64,000 nt of DNA from Lysinibacillus fusiformis (GTDB taxonomy: Bacteria > Bacillota > Bacilli > Bacillales_A > Planococcaceae), in assembly GCF_003049525.1 (NCBI RefSeq), contig NZ_PYWL01000002.1, forward strand, positions 248,001 through 312,000, read 5' to 3'. Position numbers and translations under genes: made by a program. The first letter of the stretch is position 1. Every line of letters begins with the position of its first letter. The notes beneath the pieces were generated by a model. That model had not been told where the DNA came from and did no database searches. It worked only from the letters and a program-made list of their open reading frames with translations. Below are positions 1 to 8,827 of the stretch, piece by piece.

Positions 1-336
1 GTGTTAGAAAGGGTGACAACACAATTTGATGCACTGGAAGCGGGTAATGCTCAATATTATTTAGCACTACAGCATAAAAAGAGTAAACGCTATAGTGAAG
101 CCATCGATGCATTTGTGGCCTCTCTCCATTTTGTCGAAGCAAGAACAAAGTTGCATGTCCTTGAGCAACTAGCCATACTTTATGAGCACCAAATAAAAGA
201 TTATAAGCAGGCCCTTTATTATACGCAACAAGGCATACATCTCATTCAAAAGAATGAGCAATGGAGAGCAGAACAAAAACAAAAATGGGTAATTTCTTGG
301 GAAAAGAGGTTGCTCAGATTAGGAAATAAGAAATAA
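1..336 (+). CDS. C-terminal part of a YprB-like TPR protein (5' end outside window)
   Basis: The frame is open from the first base and ends at a TAA, so this is most likely the last 111 residues of a longer protein. The residues are helical with tetratricopeptide-like spacing of Ala, Tyr and Leu (AGNAQYYLALQHKKSKRY, then LEQLAILYEHQIKDYKQALY). In Bacillus a gene near gpsB encodes YprB, an RNase H-like exonuclease whose C-terminus carries such repeats, and the IKDYKQAL-type stretch fits that. The nuclease domain itself is not in the window, so the name rests on position and repeat type. The GTG at base 1 may be an internal valine and not a start. Confidence 0.5.
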   Translation: MLERVTTQFDALEAGNAQYYLALQHKKSKRYSEAIDAFVASLHFVEARTKLHVLEQLAILYEHQIKDYKQALYYTQQGIHLIQKNEQWRAEQKQKWVISWEKRLLRLGNKK

Positions 337-372
337 TTTCCCAGGTAATCGCATAAAACGACAAGTTTAGCC

Positions 373-421
373 TTACAATTGGAGTTTTCAGACGATATAA
401 TGTGTTGAAGTATGCTATAAT
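373..421 (+). promoter_or_regulatory. Promoter region of gpsB, two candidate -10 boxes
   Basis: One candidate is TTACAA at 373-378, a 17 bp spacer and TATAAT at 396-401. A second is an extended -10 (TGCTATAAT, 413-421) without a good -35. Either would give a short leader before gpsB. Confidence 0.5.
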
Positions 422-457
422 GTATTCGTGTATGTAGTGTGAGGAAGGGCGATGTGA

Positions 458-757
458 ATGGACATTAAATTAACGTCAAAAATGATCCTTGAAAAGGAAT
501 TTAAAAAGAACTTTAAAGGCTATAATGTGGAAGAAGTAGATTCATTCCTTGATGAAATTATTCAAGACTATGAAACGTTTGAAAAAGTGATGGCCCAACT
601 ACGTGAAGAAAATAGACAATTAAAAGAAGAAATTGAAAATACACCGAAGAGACAACCCGTTGCTTCAGCGGCAGCAGCAGGTACAACTAATTTTGACATT
701 TTAAAACGTCTTTCTAATTTAGAAAAACATGTATTTGGTAGCAAGCTATACGAATAA
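458..757 (+). CDS. gpsB: GpsB, cell-division/peptidoglycan synthesis adaptor
   Basis: GpsB is a small DivIVA-like adaptor that shuttles between septum and side wall and docks class A penicillin-binding proteins. The 99-residue length is typical. The N-terminal domain begins with the family signature ([19 protein letters not shown]), followed by the membrane-proximal [12 protein letters not shown] loop, a coiled coil to about residue 65, a flexible Ala-rich linker and a C-terminal helix ([15 protein letters not shown]) that trimerises the protein. A GGAAGG-type ribosome site lies about 9 bases upstream. Placement directly before rnpB is the same as in Bacillus (ypsB), which supports the assignment. 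Confidence 0.96.
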   Translation: MDIKLTSKMILEKEFKKNFKGYNVEEVDSFLDEIIQDYETFEKVMAQLREENRQLKEEIENTPKRQPVASAAAAGTTNFDILKRLSNLEKHVFGSKLYE

Positions 758-772
758 TTTTAGTCAATTATA

Positions 773-801
773 TTGTATTTAACATAAAACTCTAGTATAA
801 T
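773..801 (+). promoter_or_regulatory. rnpB promoter
   Basis: TTGTAT at 773-778, a 17 bp spacer and a perfect TATAAT at 796-801 lie about 10 bases upstream of the first conserved base of the RNase P RNA. This matches the short distance expected when the RNA 5' end is its transcription start. Confidence 0.7.
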
Positions 802-810
802 CTTTCGTAT

Positions 811-1209
811 CATCATGAAATTCTGGTAATCGCTGCGGCGCTAGACGTCGTAGAGGAAAGTCCATGCTCACACGGTACTGAGATGTCCGTAGTGTTCGTG
901 CTTACTGAAAAAATAAGGTAAGGCAGCTGTTCAGGCTGACGGCGGAAGGAAAACCTAAGTCCTTGGATATGGTTGACACTTCCTGAAAGTGCCACAGTGA
1001 CGAAGCTTGCTTGGAAACATGCAAGGTGGAACGAGGTAAACCCCACGAGTGAGAAACCCAAATTATGGTAGGGGCACTCTCTTGAAGGAATTGAACGGAT
1101 AGAGGGACGGAGCTTGCTCTGTAGATAGATGATTACTACCTGGTCGTACGAGGCGCAAGCTGTTTGAGTACTCAGGAACAAAACATGGCTTATGGAATTT
1201 TTTTGATGC
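811..1209 (+). ncRNA. rnpB: RNase P RNA, Bacillus type (class B)
   Basis: This is the catalytic RNA of RNase P, which matures tRNA 5' ends. Conserved core words are present in order: GGTAATCGCTGCGG and GAGGAAAGTCCATGCTC near the 5' end, GAAAGTGCCACAGTGACGAA in the specificity domain, GGTAAACCCC, GAGAAACCCAAATT, GTAGATAGATGATT, and AACAAAACATGGCTTA near the 3' end. The terminal helix is visible as GAAATTC near 817 pairing with GGAATTT near 1194. The length of about 400 nt fits the B type. Ends are estimated from the terminal helix and the promoter. Confidence 0.97.
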
Positions 1210-1228
1210 TTATTTACGAAATAACAAG

Positions 1229-1260
1229 CGCTCTCCAACTCGGTGGAGAGCTTTTCTTTT
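1229..1260 (+). terminator. rnpB terminator
   Basis: GCTCTCC and GGAGAGC form a 7 bp stem around an ACTCGG loop region, followed by TTTTCTTTT. It sits 20 bases beyond the RNA 3' helix. Confidence 0.85.
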
Positions 1261-1363
1261 GAGTTTATGAGGAAAAAGTAACCTAGTTAATCAAGTCTTG
1301 GTATGCGCGATACGTTTGAGAACGGCTATTTGCTAGCCAAGCCTCTATCGCTACCGCTTCTAA

Positions 1364-1468
1364 GTCACAACATCTGAAAACGGTGATCGCATCAATGTGT
1401 ATTATCTTGATTCAGCAAAAGTTTGGATACCTAGCAAAATGTTAGATACACATGACTCTCCTCTATAG
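1364..1468 (+). pseudogene. Possible decayed SH3-like coding remnant in the rnpB downstream gap
   Basis: The 1261-1678 gap has no intact gene. A 34-codon open stretch after a TAA at 1361 reads ENGDRINVYYLD then AKVWIPSKML and ends at TAG. This resembles the last strands of a bacterial SH3 domain (NGD..VY....VWI.S). Flanking bases also give protein-like pieces in shifting frames, for example TPSKWGVIDLHTSWP around 1600-1645. A 12 bp inverted repeat (CTTGATTCAGCA at 1406-1417, its complement at 1519-1530) lies across it. I read this as a degraded gene, but the evidence is only composition and a short motif. Confidence 0.28.
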
Positions 1469-1678
1469 GTAGTGAGAGTTTGCACATTTTCTTTCCATTC
1501 AGGTGGCGACAGGACGACTGCTGAATCAAGTATAAACCTCTAAGGATGTCACAGATTTTTAAGACGAGCTTACGAGTTACTCAAAAAAAACTGTACACCA
1601 TCTAAATGGGGTGTCATTGATTTACATACGAGTTGGCCTGACGTAAGTGCCCTTTAAAGGGGAGTATAGAGAGATAGG

Positions 1679-3436
1679 ATGGGGCGGAACATGAACGGAG
1701 TAAATAATTGGGAAAGTATGGATAAATTGAAGTTGATTTCTCAATATCCTACTACCTTAATACTTAAAATCTTCGAAAATGTATCTGAAGGTATCATGAT
1801 TACTGATGAATACAAAAAAATAGTAATGGTTAATCCTGCCTTTGAATTTGTCACAGGTTATAAACGTGATGATGTAGTGGGAAAAACACCTGCCGTTTTA
1901 CAATCAGGTGTACATGAATTACCGTTCTATTTAGAAATGTGGGAACAGATACGACAAGAAGGAATTTGGCAAGGAGAAATATGGAATCGTCGTAAAACTG
2001 GAGACGTATATCCTGAATGGTTAACAATTGTTTGTGTAACCAACGATGAGGGTGAGGTTACAAATTATTGTGGTATTTTCACAGATTTGTCTGAAAGAAA
2101 AATAGTAGAAAACGAACTAGAAAAACGTTTACTGACTGATTCACTAACGGAAGTATCCAATCGTTTTGCTTATATCGAAAGAATGGATAATCTTTTAGAA
2201 TCAACTTCTGCTATTTCTCATTCAGTGCAGCATGCGGTCTATTTTTTAGATTTAGATAGATTTAAGCAAATTAATGATACTTTAGGTCATGCTGTCGGAG
2301 ATTCCATTTTAATAGAAGTCGCCAAACGACTAAAACATTTACTGAAAAACAAAGATATTATCGCAAGATATGGCGGAGATGAATTCGTCATTACATTAAC
2401 GAATGTAAAAAACGTAAAAGAAGCTGCACAATTTGCTGAACAAATAATAAGTAGTATTGAAAAGCCAATGATGATAAACGGCCAGGAAGTGTTTATTTCT
2501 ACAAGCATAGGCGTAAGTGTCTATCCAGTAGATGGGAAAAATACGGAAGAACTCATTAATTGTGCTGACAGAGCAATGACCTATTCAAAAAAGAATGGTT
2601 TGAATGGCTATTCTTTTTATTTTGATGAACTGCAAACAGATGCACAGCGTGTCTTATTGCTAGATTCAGAGTTAAGAAGAGCCATTGACAATCGTGAATT
2701 TGAGCTGCATTTCCAGCCGAAAATATACATGGACAATGAGCAAATTCAAGGATTAGAGGCATTGGTCCGTTGGAATAATGAAAGGCTAGGCTTTGTCTCT
2801 CCTGGAGAGTTTATCCCTTATGCTGAGGAAACAGGATTAATCATTCCTCTAAGTGAGGTCATTCTGGAAAAGGCGTGCGAGGCAGTTATTCAAATGCAAC
2901 AATACGGGTGGAAAATACCGGTTGCCATTAATATATCAAGTATTCACTTTAAACAGCAAAATTTTTTAGAATCGATCCAAGCAATATTAGAACGCTATAA
3001 TATGCCAGCAAACAATTTTGAAATAGAAGTGACGGAACGAACAGTCATGAACAGTGCTAACGAAACTGTAAGCAAATTAGTTCGTTTGAAACAATTAGGC
3101 TTTAAAATCTCCATAGATGATTTTGGGACAGGCTATTCGTCCCTGAGCTATTTAGTTCGCTTTCCGCTAGATTGTTTAAAAATCGATCGAAGCTTTATTC
3201 AACATATTGGGTCGCTCGATGAAAAACAGGCAGTTGTAGATGCTATTATTCAAATGTCCCATCGCCTAAAAATGAAAGTTGTGGCAGAAGGTGTAGAACA
3301 GGCACAACAAGTGGATATACTACGTAAAATGAACTGTGATATTATTCAGGGCTATTATTACAGCAAACCATTACCATTAAACGACCTAATGGAGTTTATG
3401 GAATATTGGGAAATTGAGCATCAAGGAAGGAAATAA
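1679..3436 (+). CDS. PAS-GGDEF-EAL cyclic-di-GMP signalling protein
   Basis: This is a 585-residue cytoplasmic protein with no membrane segment. A PAS domain covers about residues 30-140 (GIMITDEYKKIVMVNPAFE), a GGDEF domain about 150-310 and an EAL domain about 325-575. The cyclase motif is intact (RYGGDEF near 231), but the inhibitory RxxD site is replaced by KNKD. The phosphodiesterase residues look intact: EALVRW near 360, EVTERT, IDDFGTGYSS near 479, KIDRSF, AEGVE and QGYYYSKP. Both making and breaking of cyclic-di-GMP are therefore possible, with PAS as sensor. The start is uncertain: the ATG at 1691 may be used instead. It ends four bases before ypsC and may be cotranscribed with it. 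Confidence 0.93.
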   Translation: MGRNMNGVNNWESMDKLKLISQYPTTLILKIFENVSEGIMITDEYKKIVMVNPAFEFVTGYKRDDVVGKTPAVLQSGVHELPFYLEMWEQIRQEGIWQGEIWNRRKTGDVYPEWLTIVCVTNDEGEVTNYCGIFTDLSERKIVENELEKRLLTDSLTEVSNRFAYIERMDNLLESTSAISHSVQHAVYFLDLDRFKQINDTLGHAVGDSILIEVAKRLKHLLKNKDIIARYGGDEFVITLTNVKNVKEAAQFAEQIISSIEKPMMINGQEVFISTSIGVSVYPVDGKNTEELINCADRAMTYSKKNGLNGYSFYFDELQTDAQRVLLLDSELRRAIDNREFELHFQPKIYMDNEQIQGLEALVRWNNERLGFVSPGEFIPYAEETGLIIPLSEVILEKACEAVIQMQQYGWKIPVAINISSIHFKQQNFLESIQAILERYNMPANNFEIEVTERTVMNSANETVSKLVRLKQLGFKISIDDFGTGYSSLSYLVRFPLDCLKIDRSFIQHIGSLDEKQAVVDAIIQMSHRLKMKVVAEGVEQAQQVDILRKMNCDIIQGYYYSKPLPLNDLMEFMEYWEIEHQGRK

Positions 3437-3439
3437 TCT

Positions 3440-4576
3440 ATGGCAAATTATCAATTAGTAGCAACGTCAGCAATGGGTTTAGAGGCAATTGTAGCCCAAG
3501 AAGTAAAAGCACTTGGTTATGAAACAACTGTTGACAATGGTAAAGTATATTTTCAGGGTGATGAAACAGCGATTGCACGTGCCAATTTGTGGCTAAGAGT
3601 AGCTGATCGTGTAAAAATTGTCGTTGGACAATTCCCAGCAAAATCATTTGAACAATTATTTGAAAGTGTAAAAGCTTTACCGTGGGAAAAATATTTACCC
3701 GTGGATGCTGCCTTTCCTGTTTCAGGGAAGTCGGTTAAATCTAAATTATTTAGTGTACCTGATTGCCAAGCTATCACAAAAAAAGCAATTGTTGAACGAA
3801 TGAAACAGCATTATAAGCGACTTGGCTTTTTAGATGAATCAGGTGCTACTTACAAAATTGAGGTTTCGATTTTAAAAGATGTGGCGACACTAACGATTGA
3901 TACATCAGGCGCAGGTCTTCATAAACGTGGCTATCGTCAAGTACAAGGTGAGGCACCGTTAAAAGAAACCTTAGCGGCGGCGCTTATACAAGTTTCAAAA
4001 TGGAATCCAAATCGTCCGTTTGTAGATCCATTCTGTGGTTCAGGAACCATTGCTTTAGAGGCAGCCATGTTTGGACAAAATATAGCACCAGGCTATAATC
4101 GTGAGTTTATTTCTGAAGACTGGCCATGGATGAAAGCGCAAATCTGGGACACTGTCCGAGACGAAGCAGAAAGCTTGGCCAATTATGATCAGCCGTTAGA
4201 AATTGTAGGTTCTGATATTGATCATCGCATGGTAAGCATTGCACAAGAAAATGCTACAGAAGCAGGATTTGGTGAGCTAATTACGTTTAAGCAAATGCAA
4301 GCACGTGATTTCACGACTCAGTTAACAGATGGTGTAATGATCGGTAACCCTCCATACGGCGAACGTATTGGTGATGTTGAAGTTGTAGAACAGGTTATCC
4401 GTGATTTAGGGCAAGTTATGAAAAACTATCCAACTTGGTCAGTATATATGCTATCCTCCATGAAAAATTTTGAAGAATTATATGGACGCCAAGCGACGAA
4501 AAAACGGAAATTATTTAATGGTTTTATTGAAACAAATTATTATCAGTTCTGGGGACAAAAGTCTAAAAGAGATTAA
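3440..4576 (+). CDS. ypsC: THUMP-domain 23S rRNA guanine-N2 methyltransferase family protein
   Basis: This 378-residue protein joins an N-terminal ferredoxin-like/THUMP RNA-binding region (to about residue 155) to a Rossmann-fold S-adenosylmethionine methyltransferase. The SAM site reads DPFCGSGTIALEAA near 195, and the base-flipping catalytic motif is NPPYGER near 302, as in RlmK/RlmL-type enzymes. The start ATG has AAGGAAGGA 8 bases upstream. Its position just after rnpB matches ypsC of B. subtilis. The exact modified nucleotide cannot be told from sequence. Confidence 0.92.
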   Translation: MANYQLVATSAMGLEAIVAQEVKALGYETTVDNGKVYFQGDETAIARANLWLRVADRVKIVVGQFPAKSFEQLFESVKALPWEKYLPVDAAFPVSGKSVKSKLFSVPDCQAITKKAIVERMKQHYKRLGFLDESGATYKIEVSILKDVATLTIDTSGAGLHKRGYRQVQGEAPLKETLAAALIQVSKWNPNRPFVDPFCGSGTIALEAAMFGQNIAPGYNREFISEDWPWMKAQIWDTVRDEAESLANYDQPLEIVGSDIDHRMVSIAQENATEAGFGELITFKQMQARDFTTQLTDGVMIGNPPYGERIGDVEVVEQVIRDLGQVMKNYPTWSVYMLSSMKNFEELYGRQATKKRKLFNGFIETNYYQFWGQKSKRD

Positions 4577-4585
4577 CGAATAGTA

Positions 4586-4616
4586 ACGGAAGATAAGATT
4601 TTTTCTTATCTTCCGT
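4586..4616 (+). terminator. Perfect 12 bp hairpin after ypsC
   Basis: ACGGAAGATAAG pairs fully with CTTATCTTCCGT around an ATTTTTT loop. The T tract after it is weak, so termination may be partial. A TATAAT box at 4626-4631 just downstream probably belongs to the ypvA promoter. Confidence 0.65.
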
Positions 4617-4661
4617 TTCGTCGCGTATAATAGCACCAGATAGTAAGAGGGGGAACATCAA

Positions 4662-6569
4662 TTGCGTAAATCTTTACCATTTGCATTATCAAAGGACCGA
4701 TCATTTTTTGATTCACTAGGTGACTGGATGGGTGACGTCCTTTATGATGAATTGCCTGAAAAAGGCTTTGAATGTCGTGATGAGCAAATCTTTATGGCTT
4801 ATCAAATAGAACAAGCGCTAAAAGAAAAAAACGTACTCTTTGCAGAAGCGGGTGTTGGAACTGGGAAAACAATCGCCTATTTACTCCCAGCTATTTCTTA
4901 TGCACGCTATACAGGGAAACCGGCACTTATTGCATGTGCTGATGAAACATTAATCGATCAGCTCGTTAAAGAGGGCGGAGACATCTATAAGCTACAAAAA
5001 ACGCTTGGTCTGGAAATTGATGTTCGTTTAGCCAAATCCCGGGATCAATATTTATGCTTAAAACGCTTTGAGGAAGCAGAAAAAGTTGAATCGGATGAAT
5101 GGATTGATGATATTTCCTTCTCCATTCCGGATGGTGTGTATGCCCAAGGTTCAATGATTGCTATTCATCCATATGGAGAACGTAGTAATTATCCAACTGT
5201 CAGTGATGAGGATTGGCAAAAAGTTAATTACAACTCGATTATGCAATGCTCTGTATGTGATCTACGTAATCGCTGTGGGCAAACATTGCATCGTTCTCAT
5301 TACCGTAAATCAACGGATTTAGTTATTTGTTCGCAAGATTTCTTAATGGAGCATTTAGCTACAAAGGAATCTCGTGAACGTGAGGGACAGCTTGCCTTAC
5401 TGCCAGAAGTGTCTATGATGGTATTAGATGAAGGACATCTGTTGGAATACGCTGCACAAAAAGCAATGACTTATAAAGTACAGGCAACAACGATTGTTCA
5501 GCTTTTAGAGCGATTAATGGTGGATGGTGTGCGAGAACGAACTTTGTATGCTATGGAAAAATTGCAAGATGATCATGAGTTATTTTTTGATCAGCTTCGT
5601 GATGATATCGTTGCTTCAGATGAGGATCGTAAACGTATCAATAAATCCAAAACATTGCTTGCTTATGGAAAACAATTGATACATGATGTGGAAGTATTGA
5701 TGGAAGAATTTGTTTTTGAATCTGAAATGTATATGATTCCTGAATATGAGTTAAACATGGCAGAGGAATATTTAGAACAATATGAGGCTTCCTTACGTAT
5801 TTTCATAGCTCAAGGAGATGCAGTGGATTGGCTGGAGGAAACAGATGGAGAAGAAACGTTGGTGATTATGCCTCGTTTAATTACAGAAGTTTTAGCAGAA
5901 AAACTATTCTCTAAAAAGCTTCCGATCGTCTTTTCATCTGCTACTTTATCCGTTAATAAAGACTTTTCGTATATCGCCTATAGTCTAGGTATTAAAGAGT
6001 CCCAATCATTTTCAGTCCCTTCGCCATTTGATTATGAAGAAGTAATGAAAATCTATTTACATGAGCTTGATCAACATGCTAAAACCGCACGTGTACAGCA
6101 ATTACTACGTGATGGCGAGCAAACATTAATTTTATTTAAATCCAAGCAAGCCATGTTGAAATTTAAAGCCGATTTGCCATTAATGGAGCGCATGCATGTT
6201 GCCTTTGAAGGTGATCGAGAGCTCTCCGCCATTGTTCGTGATTTCCAGCAGGGAATCGTTAAAACATTATGCTCATATCATTTATGGGAAGGCTTAGATT
6301 TACCTGAAGAAGCATTAACACGCGTTATTATTTATGATTTACCGTTTCCTCCACAGGATCCGTTATTTGATGCGAAGCGTACGTTTGCTGAAAACCCATT
6401 TGAAGAAGTGGAGTTACCATTTATGCAATTGCGCTTGCAGCAAGGAATGGGCCGCTTAATTAGGACGTCAAACGATCATGGTGATATTCATATTTTGTTA
6501 AATGAAGAAGAACAAAAACAACGCGCAGCCTTTGAAAATATATTAGCTGTTGCACCTGAAATAAAGTAG
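4662..6569 (+). CDS. ypvA: DinG/XPD-type ATP-dependent DNA helicase
   Basis: This is a 635-residue superfamily 2 helicase. Walker A is AGVGTGKTIAYLLP (about 63-75), the DEAH-like box is DEGH near 256, and the C-terminal motifs are LWEGLDLPEE and QGMGRLIRT near 596. Four cysteines between motifs I and II (YLCLKRF near 130, CSVC near 196, RCGQ near 204, VICSQD near 222) have the spacing of the Fe-S cluster of DinG/XPD enzymes. It likely unwinds 5'-3' during repair or replication conflicts. The start is TTG with GAGGGGG upstream. The gene lacks the exonuclease domain of longer DinG proteins, as YpvA does in Bacillus. Confidence 0.9.
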   Translation: MRKSLPFALSKDRSFFDSLGDWMGDVLYDELPEKGFECRDEQIFMAYQIEQALKEKNVLFAEAGVGTGKTIAYLLPAISYARYTGKPALIACADETLIDQLVKEGGDIYKLQKTLGLEIDVRLAKSRDQYLCLKRFEEAEKVESDEWIDDISFSIPDGVYAQGSMIAIHPYGERSNYPTVSDEDWQKVNYNSIMQCSVCDLRNRCGQTLHRSHYRKSTDLVICSQDFLMEHLATKESREREGQLALLPEVSMMVLDEGHLLEYAAQKAMTYKVQATTIVQLLERLMVDGVRERTLYAMEKLQDDHELFFDQLRDDIVASDEDRKRINKSKTLLAYGKQLIHDVEVLMEEFVFESEMYMIPEYELNMAEEYLEQYEASLRIFIAQGDAVDWLEETDGEETLVIMPRLITEVLAEKLFSKKLPIVFSSATLSVNKDFSYIAYSLGIKESQSFSVPSPFDYEEVMKIYLHELDQHAKTARVQQLLRDGEQTLILFKSKQAMLKFKADLPLMERMHVAFEGDRELSAIVRDFQQGIVKTLCSYHLWEGLDLPEEALTRVIIYDLPFPPQDPLFDAKRTFAENPFEEVELPFMQLRLQQGMGRLIRTSNDHGDIHILLNEEEQKQRAAFENILAVAPEIK

Positions 6570-6574
6570 AATTA

Positions 6575-6608
6575 AGAGAGTTTGCTTAATCGGCAAGCTC
6601 TCTTTTTG
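6575..6608 (+). terminator. ypvA terminator
   Basis: AGAGAGTTTGC pairs with GCAAGCTCTCT (one G-U pair) and is followed by TTTTTG. Confidence 0.85.
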
Positions 6609-6736
6609 TTATATTGAAATAGCTATTTTCCCCTTGTTAAATAATGTAATAACAAAAATATGTTGAATATTTCTCTTTTAGGCTATATAGTTCTTTGTAA
6701 TGCAATGAATTTTGATGAAAGATAATATTTTTTGTA

Positions 6737-6766
6737 TTGAAAATAATTTCACAAAAGGTTTATAAT
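6737..6766 (+). promoter_or_regulatory. Promoter of the eut operon
   Basis: TTGAAA at 6737-6742, an 18 bp spacer and a perfect TATAAT at 6761-6766. It is the best promoter in the AT-rich 200 bp between the ypvA terminator and eutW. No cobalamin riboswitch or B12 box is visible in the leader. Confidence 0.65.
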
Positions 6767-6784
6767 AATGACAAGAATTTTTAA

Positions 6785-6812
6785 GAATAATCAAACTGAT
6801 TGTTGATTATTC
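6785..6812 (+). promoter_or_regulatory. Perfect 10 bp inverted repeat just before the eutW ribosome site
   Basis: GAATAATCAA and TTGATTATTC are exact complements around an 8-base loop. The repeat starts a dozen bases after the predicted transcription start and ends 5 bases before the GATGGGGGG ribosome site. It could be a leader hairpin that stabilises or gates eutWV translation, or a DNA operator. Confidence 0.5.
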
Positions 6813-6831
6813 CGTGATGGGGGGCTTTAAC

Positions 6832-8256
6832 CTGTCGAACATTCAATCATTGTGTAGAAACTATACCAATCTTTCGGCAACGGATATTGACAAGTTAATA
6901 GAAATAGAAGCTACGCTTAAGTATTATGCTGAGCTCACTGATTGTTATATGTTCATAGATTGTATGATGGATAATTTATCACATGCAATTGTCGTGGCAG
7001 AAGCATTCCCTAACAAGGAAAAAGGTTTATACGAAAAATCGGTTATTGGAAAATTCGTTTTTGAAAGTTTTGAACCAGCCGTATTTACTGCGTTTAAACA
7101 AAAAGAAAAATCATCGATTTCCAGAGCCGTTACACAAGAAGGCATTACAGTCGAACAAAATGTGATTCCGATCTTTAATGAACAACAGCAAGTAATTGCT
7201 GTATTGATTCAGGAAAAGACGGTGAAGATGCAAACGACACCAAAAGATGATTTTCAAAATATGCCTTTTGCATTAATTGAACATATTGTAGAACCTAATT
7301 CTCAACCGATACCAGTTGTTTCTGATTTACTTGTAGAGTCAATTATTCTTACGAATCACGAAAACAAAGTTATCTATAGTAACCCTGCTGGCTATCATTT
7401 TATTTCAGAACTTTCTGGATTGGAAAACTTTGACAATGTTGCATTGGATAAAATCTTACCGTTTTTACAGGAGGTCTATGATAAAGGCGACGATGTCTTT
7501 TTCCTAGAGATTACGATTGATCGTAAATCCTTTATCGTGAAGAAAATCCCAATTCGTAGTCAAAATGACAAGGTTACACTCCTCATTATTCATGATCTAA
7601 CAGAGCTAAAGCTGAAAGAAAATGAACTGATGATGAAAACATTTGCCATACGAGAAATTCACCATCGTGTGAAAAATAATCTTCAGACAGTGACAAGCCT
7701 ATTACGCTTGCAAATGCGCAATGAATTGTCGGCTGTCAATGCAAGTGCTTTTCAGGAGGCATTAAATCGAATATATAGCATCTCATCTGTATATGAGCTT
7801 ATTTTAGAAAATGAGGATAACGCTGAAGAAAGAGTAGACGTTATTGCATTGGCTAAAAAAATTGGACATAAAATGATTGGCACGTCCAATACAGCAACTA
7901 TTCAACTAGCATTTCATCACGAACATTTGCAAGTATTTTGCCATTCCAAAAAGGCAGTATCCCTTGCACTCATTATTTGTGAGCTACTACAAAATGCATT
8001 AAAGTATGCTTTTGTTGGTCGTGATGAAGGAGCCATTGATATTCATTTCATGCAGGAAGCTTCAACTATTTCACTTCATATTTCCGACAACGGCGTTGGA
8101 ATGCAAGAAGTGAAGGCATCATTTGGCATGGAAATTATCACAAGGCTTGTGGAATATGATTTAGCTGGCTCATTTTCAATTATCCCTAGTGAAGAAGGTA
8201 CACATACTCAAATTCAGTTCCCTGTAAGTGAGGAGGTATTTATCGTAAATGACTAG
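6832..8256 (+). CDS. eutW: EutW-like sensor histidine kinase for ethanolamine
   Basis: This soluble kinase phosphorylates the antiterminator EutV when ethanolamine is present. The N-terminal part has the pattern of the PdtaS/EutW histidine-kinase sensor domain (AIVVAEAFP, SVIGKFVFESFEPAVF, VTQEGITVEQNVIP). A PAS-like region follows, then a HisKA_2 domain with REIHHRVKNNLQTV and an ATPase domain with CELLQNALKYAF and DNGVGM. There is no membrane segment. The frame is open upstream to GTG 6814 and ATG 6817, but the only good ribosome site, GGGGGG at 6819-6824, is placed 7 bases before CTG 6832. I therefore favour a CTG start giving LSNIQSLC, with moderate confidence. It overlaps eutV by 8 bases. 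Confidence 0.88.
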   Translation: MSNIQSLCRNYTNLSATDIDKLIEIEATLKYYAELTDCYMFIDCMMDNLSHAIVVAEAFPNKEKGLYEKSVIGKFVFESFEPAVFTAFKQKEKSSISRAVTQEGITVEQNVIPIFNEQQQVIAVLIQEKTVKMQTTPKDDFQNMPFALIEHIVEPNSQPIPVVSDLLVESIILTNHENKVIYSNPAGYHFISELSGLENFDNVALDKILPFLQEVYDKGDDVFFLEITIDRKSFIVKKIPIRSQNDKVTLLIIHDLTELKLKENELMMKTFAIREIHHRVKNNLQTVTSLLRLQMRNELSAVNASAFQEALNRIYSISSVYELILENEDNAEERVDVIALAKKIGHKMIGTSNTATIQLAFHHEHLQVFCHSKKAVSLALIICELLQNALKYAFVGRDEGAIDIHFMQEASTISLHISDNGVGMQEVKASFGMEIITRLVEYDLAGSFSIIPSEEGTHTQIQFPVSEEVFIVND

Positions 8257-8827
8257 GAAAGTTATGATTGTCGAAGATGAATCATTGATTGCCATTGATT
8301 TGAAGTTTATGCTAGAGGATAATGGTTACGAAGTAGTGGCACAAGCTAATAATGGTGAAACCGCCATTGAGCTAGCCTTTTTGCATAAACCACAATTAAT
8401 CTTAATGGATATAAAAATGCCTAAACTAGATGGTTTAAAGGCAAGTAAAATTATTGAACAACAGCTTGGCATACCTGTTCTCTTCATCTCGGCATATAGT
8501 GAAAAAGAATTGCTACTATACATGAAGCAGGATAATATATTAGGATATGTTATGAAACCGTTTTCCGAAAAAAATGTGTTGCCTGTGTTAGAGGTTGCTT
8601 TTCATCAAATTGATAAGTTCAACCGTCTCAATGGGGAGATTTTACATAAGCAAACACAATTAGATAAGAGAAAAGTCATTGAACGAGCGAAGGGCTTGCT
8701 TATGCAGGCTGAAAATATAAGCGAGGACGAGGCTTACCGCAAAATTCGCAATGAAAGTATGCAAACACAGCAAGAAATGGTGCATATTGCGGAGCAAATT
8801 ATTTTAAACTTACAAGTTAATAGTTGA
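8249..8827 (+). CDS. eutV: EutV, response regulator with ANTAR RNA-binding domain
   Basis: This 192-residue antiterminator has a receiver domain (1-120) with phosphoacceptor D54 in LILMDIKMP, and the conserved Thr/Ser and Lys positions in FISAYS and VMKPFS. The C-terminal ANTAR domain (about 128-188) has the characteristic ERAKGLLMQ.....EDEAYRKIR pattern. In enterococci phosphorylated EutV dimers bind paired hairpins in eut leaders and prevent a terminator from forming. Two fitting target motifs are seen in this operon, one directly after the eutV stop codon. Translation is probably coupled to eutW through the 8-base overlap. Confidence 0.93.
   Translation: MTRKVMIVEDESLIAIDLKFMLEDNGYEVVAQANNGETAIELAFLHKPQLILMDIKMPKLDGLKASKIIEQQLGIPVLFISAYSEKELLLYMKQDNILGYVMKPFSEKNVLPVLEVAFHQIDKFNRLNGEILHKQTQLDKRKVIERAKGLLMQAENISEDEAYRKIRNESMQTQQEMVHIAEQIILNLQVNS

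Noticed and set aside
813..1238. 141-codon minus-strand open frame
   Set aside because: It lies fully over the RNase P RNA and its terminator, with no ribosome site or family similarity.
1406..1530. Insertion-sequence ends
   Set aside because: The 12 bp inverted repeat encloses only 101 bp, shows no transposase and no flanking target duplication.
6609..6831. Adenosylcobalamin riboswitch at the eut operon
   Set aside because: Expected from other firmicutes, but no B12-box sequence was found here or elsewhere in the operon.
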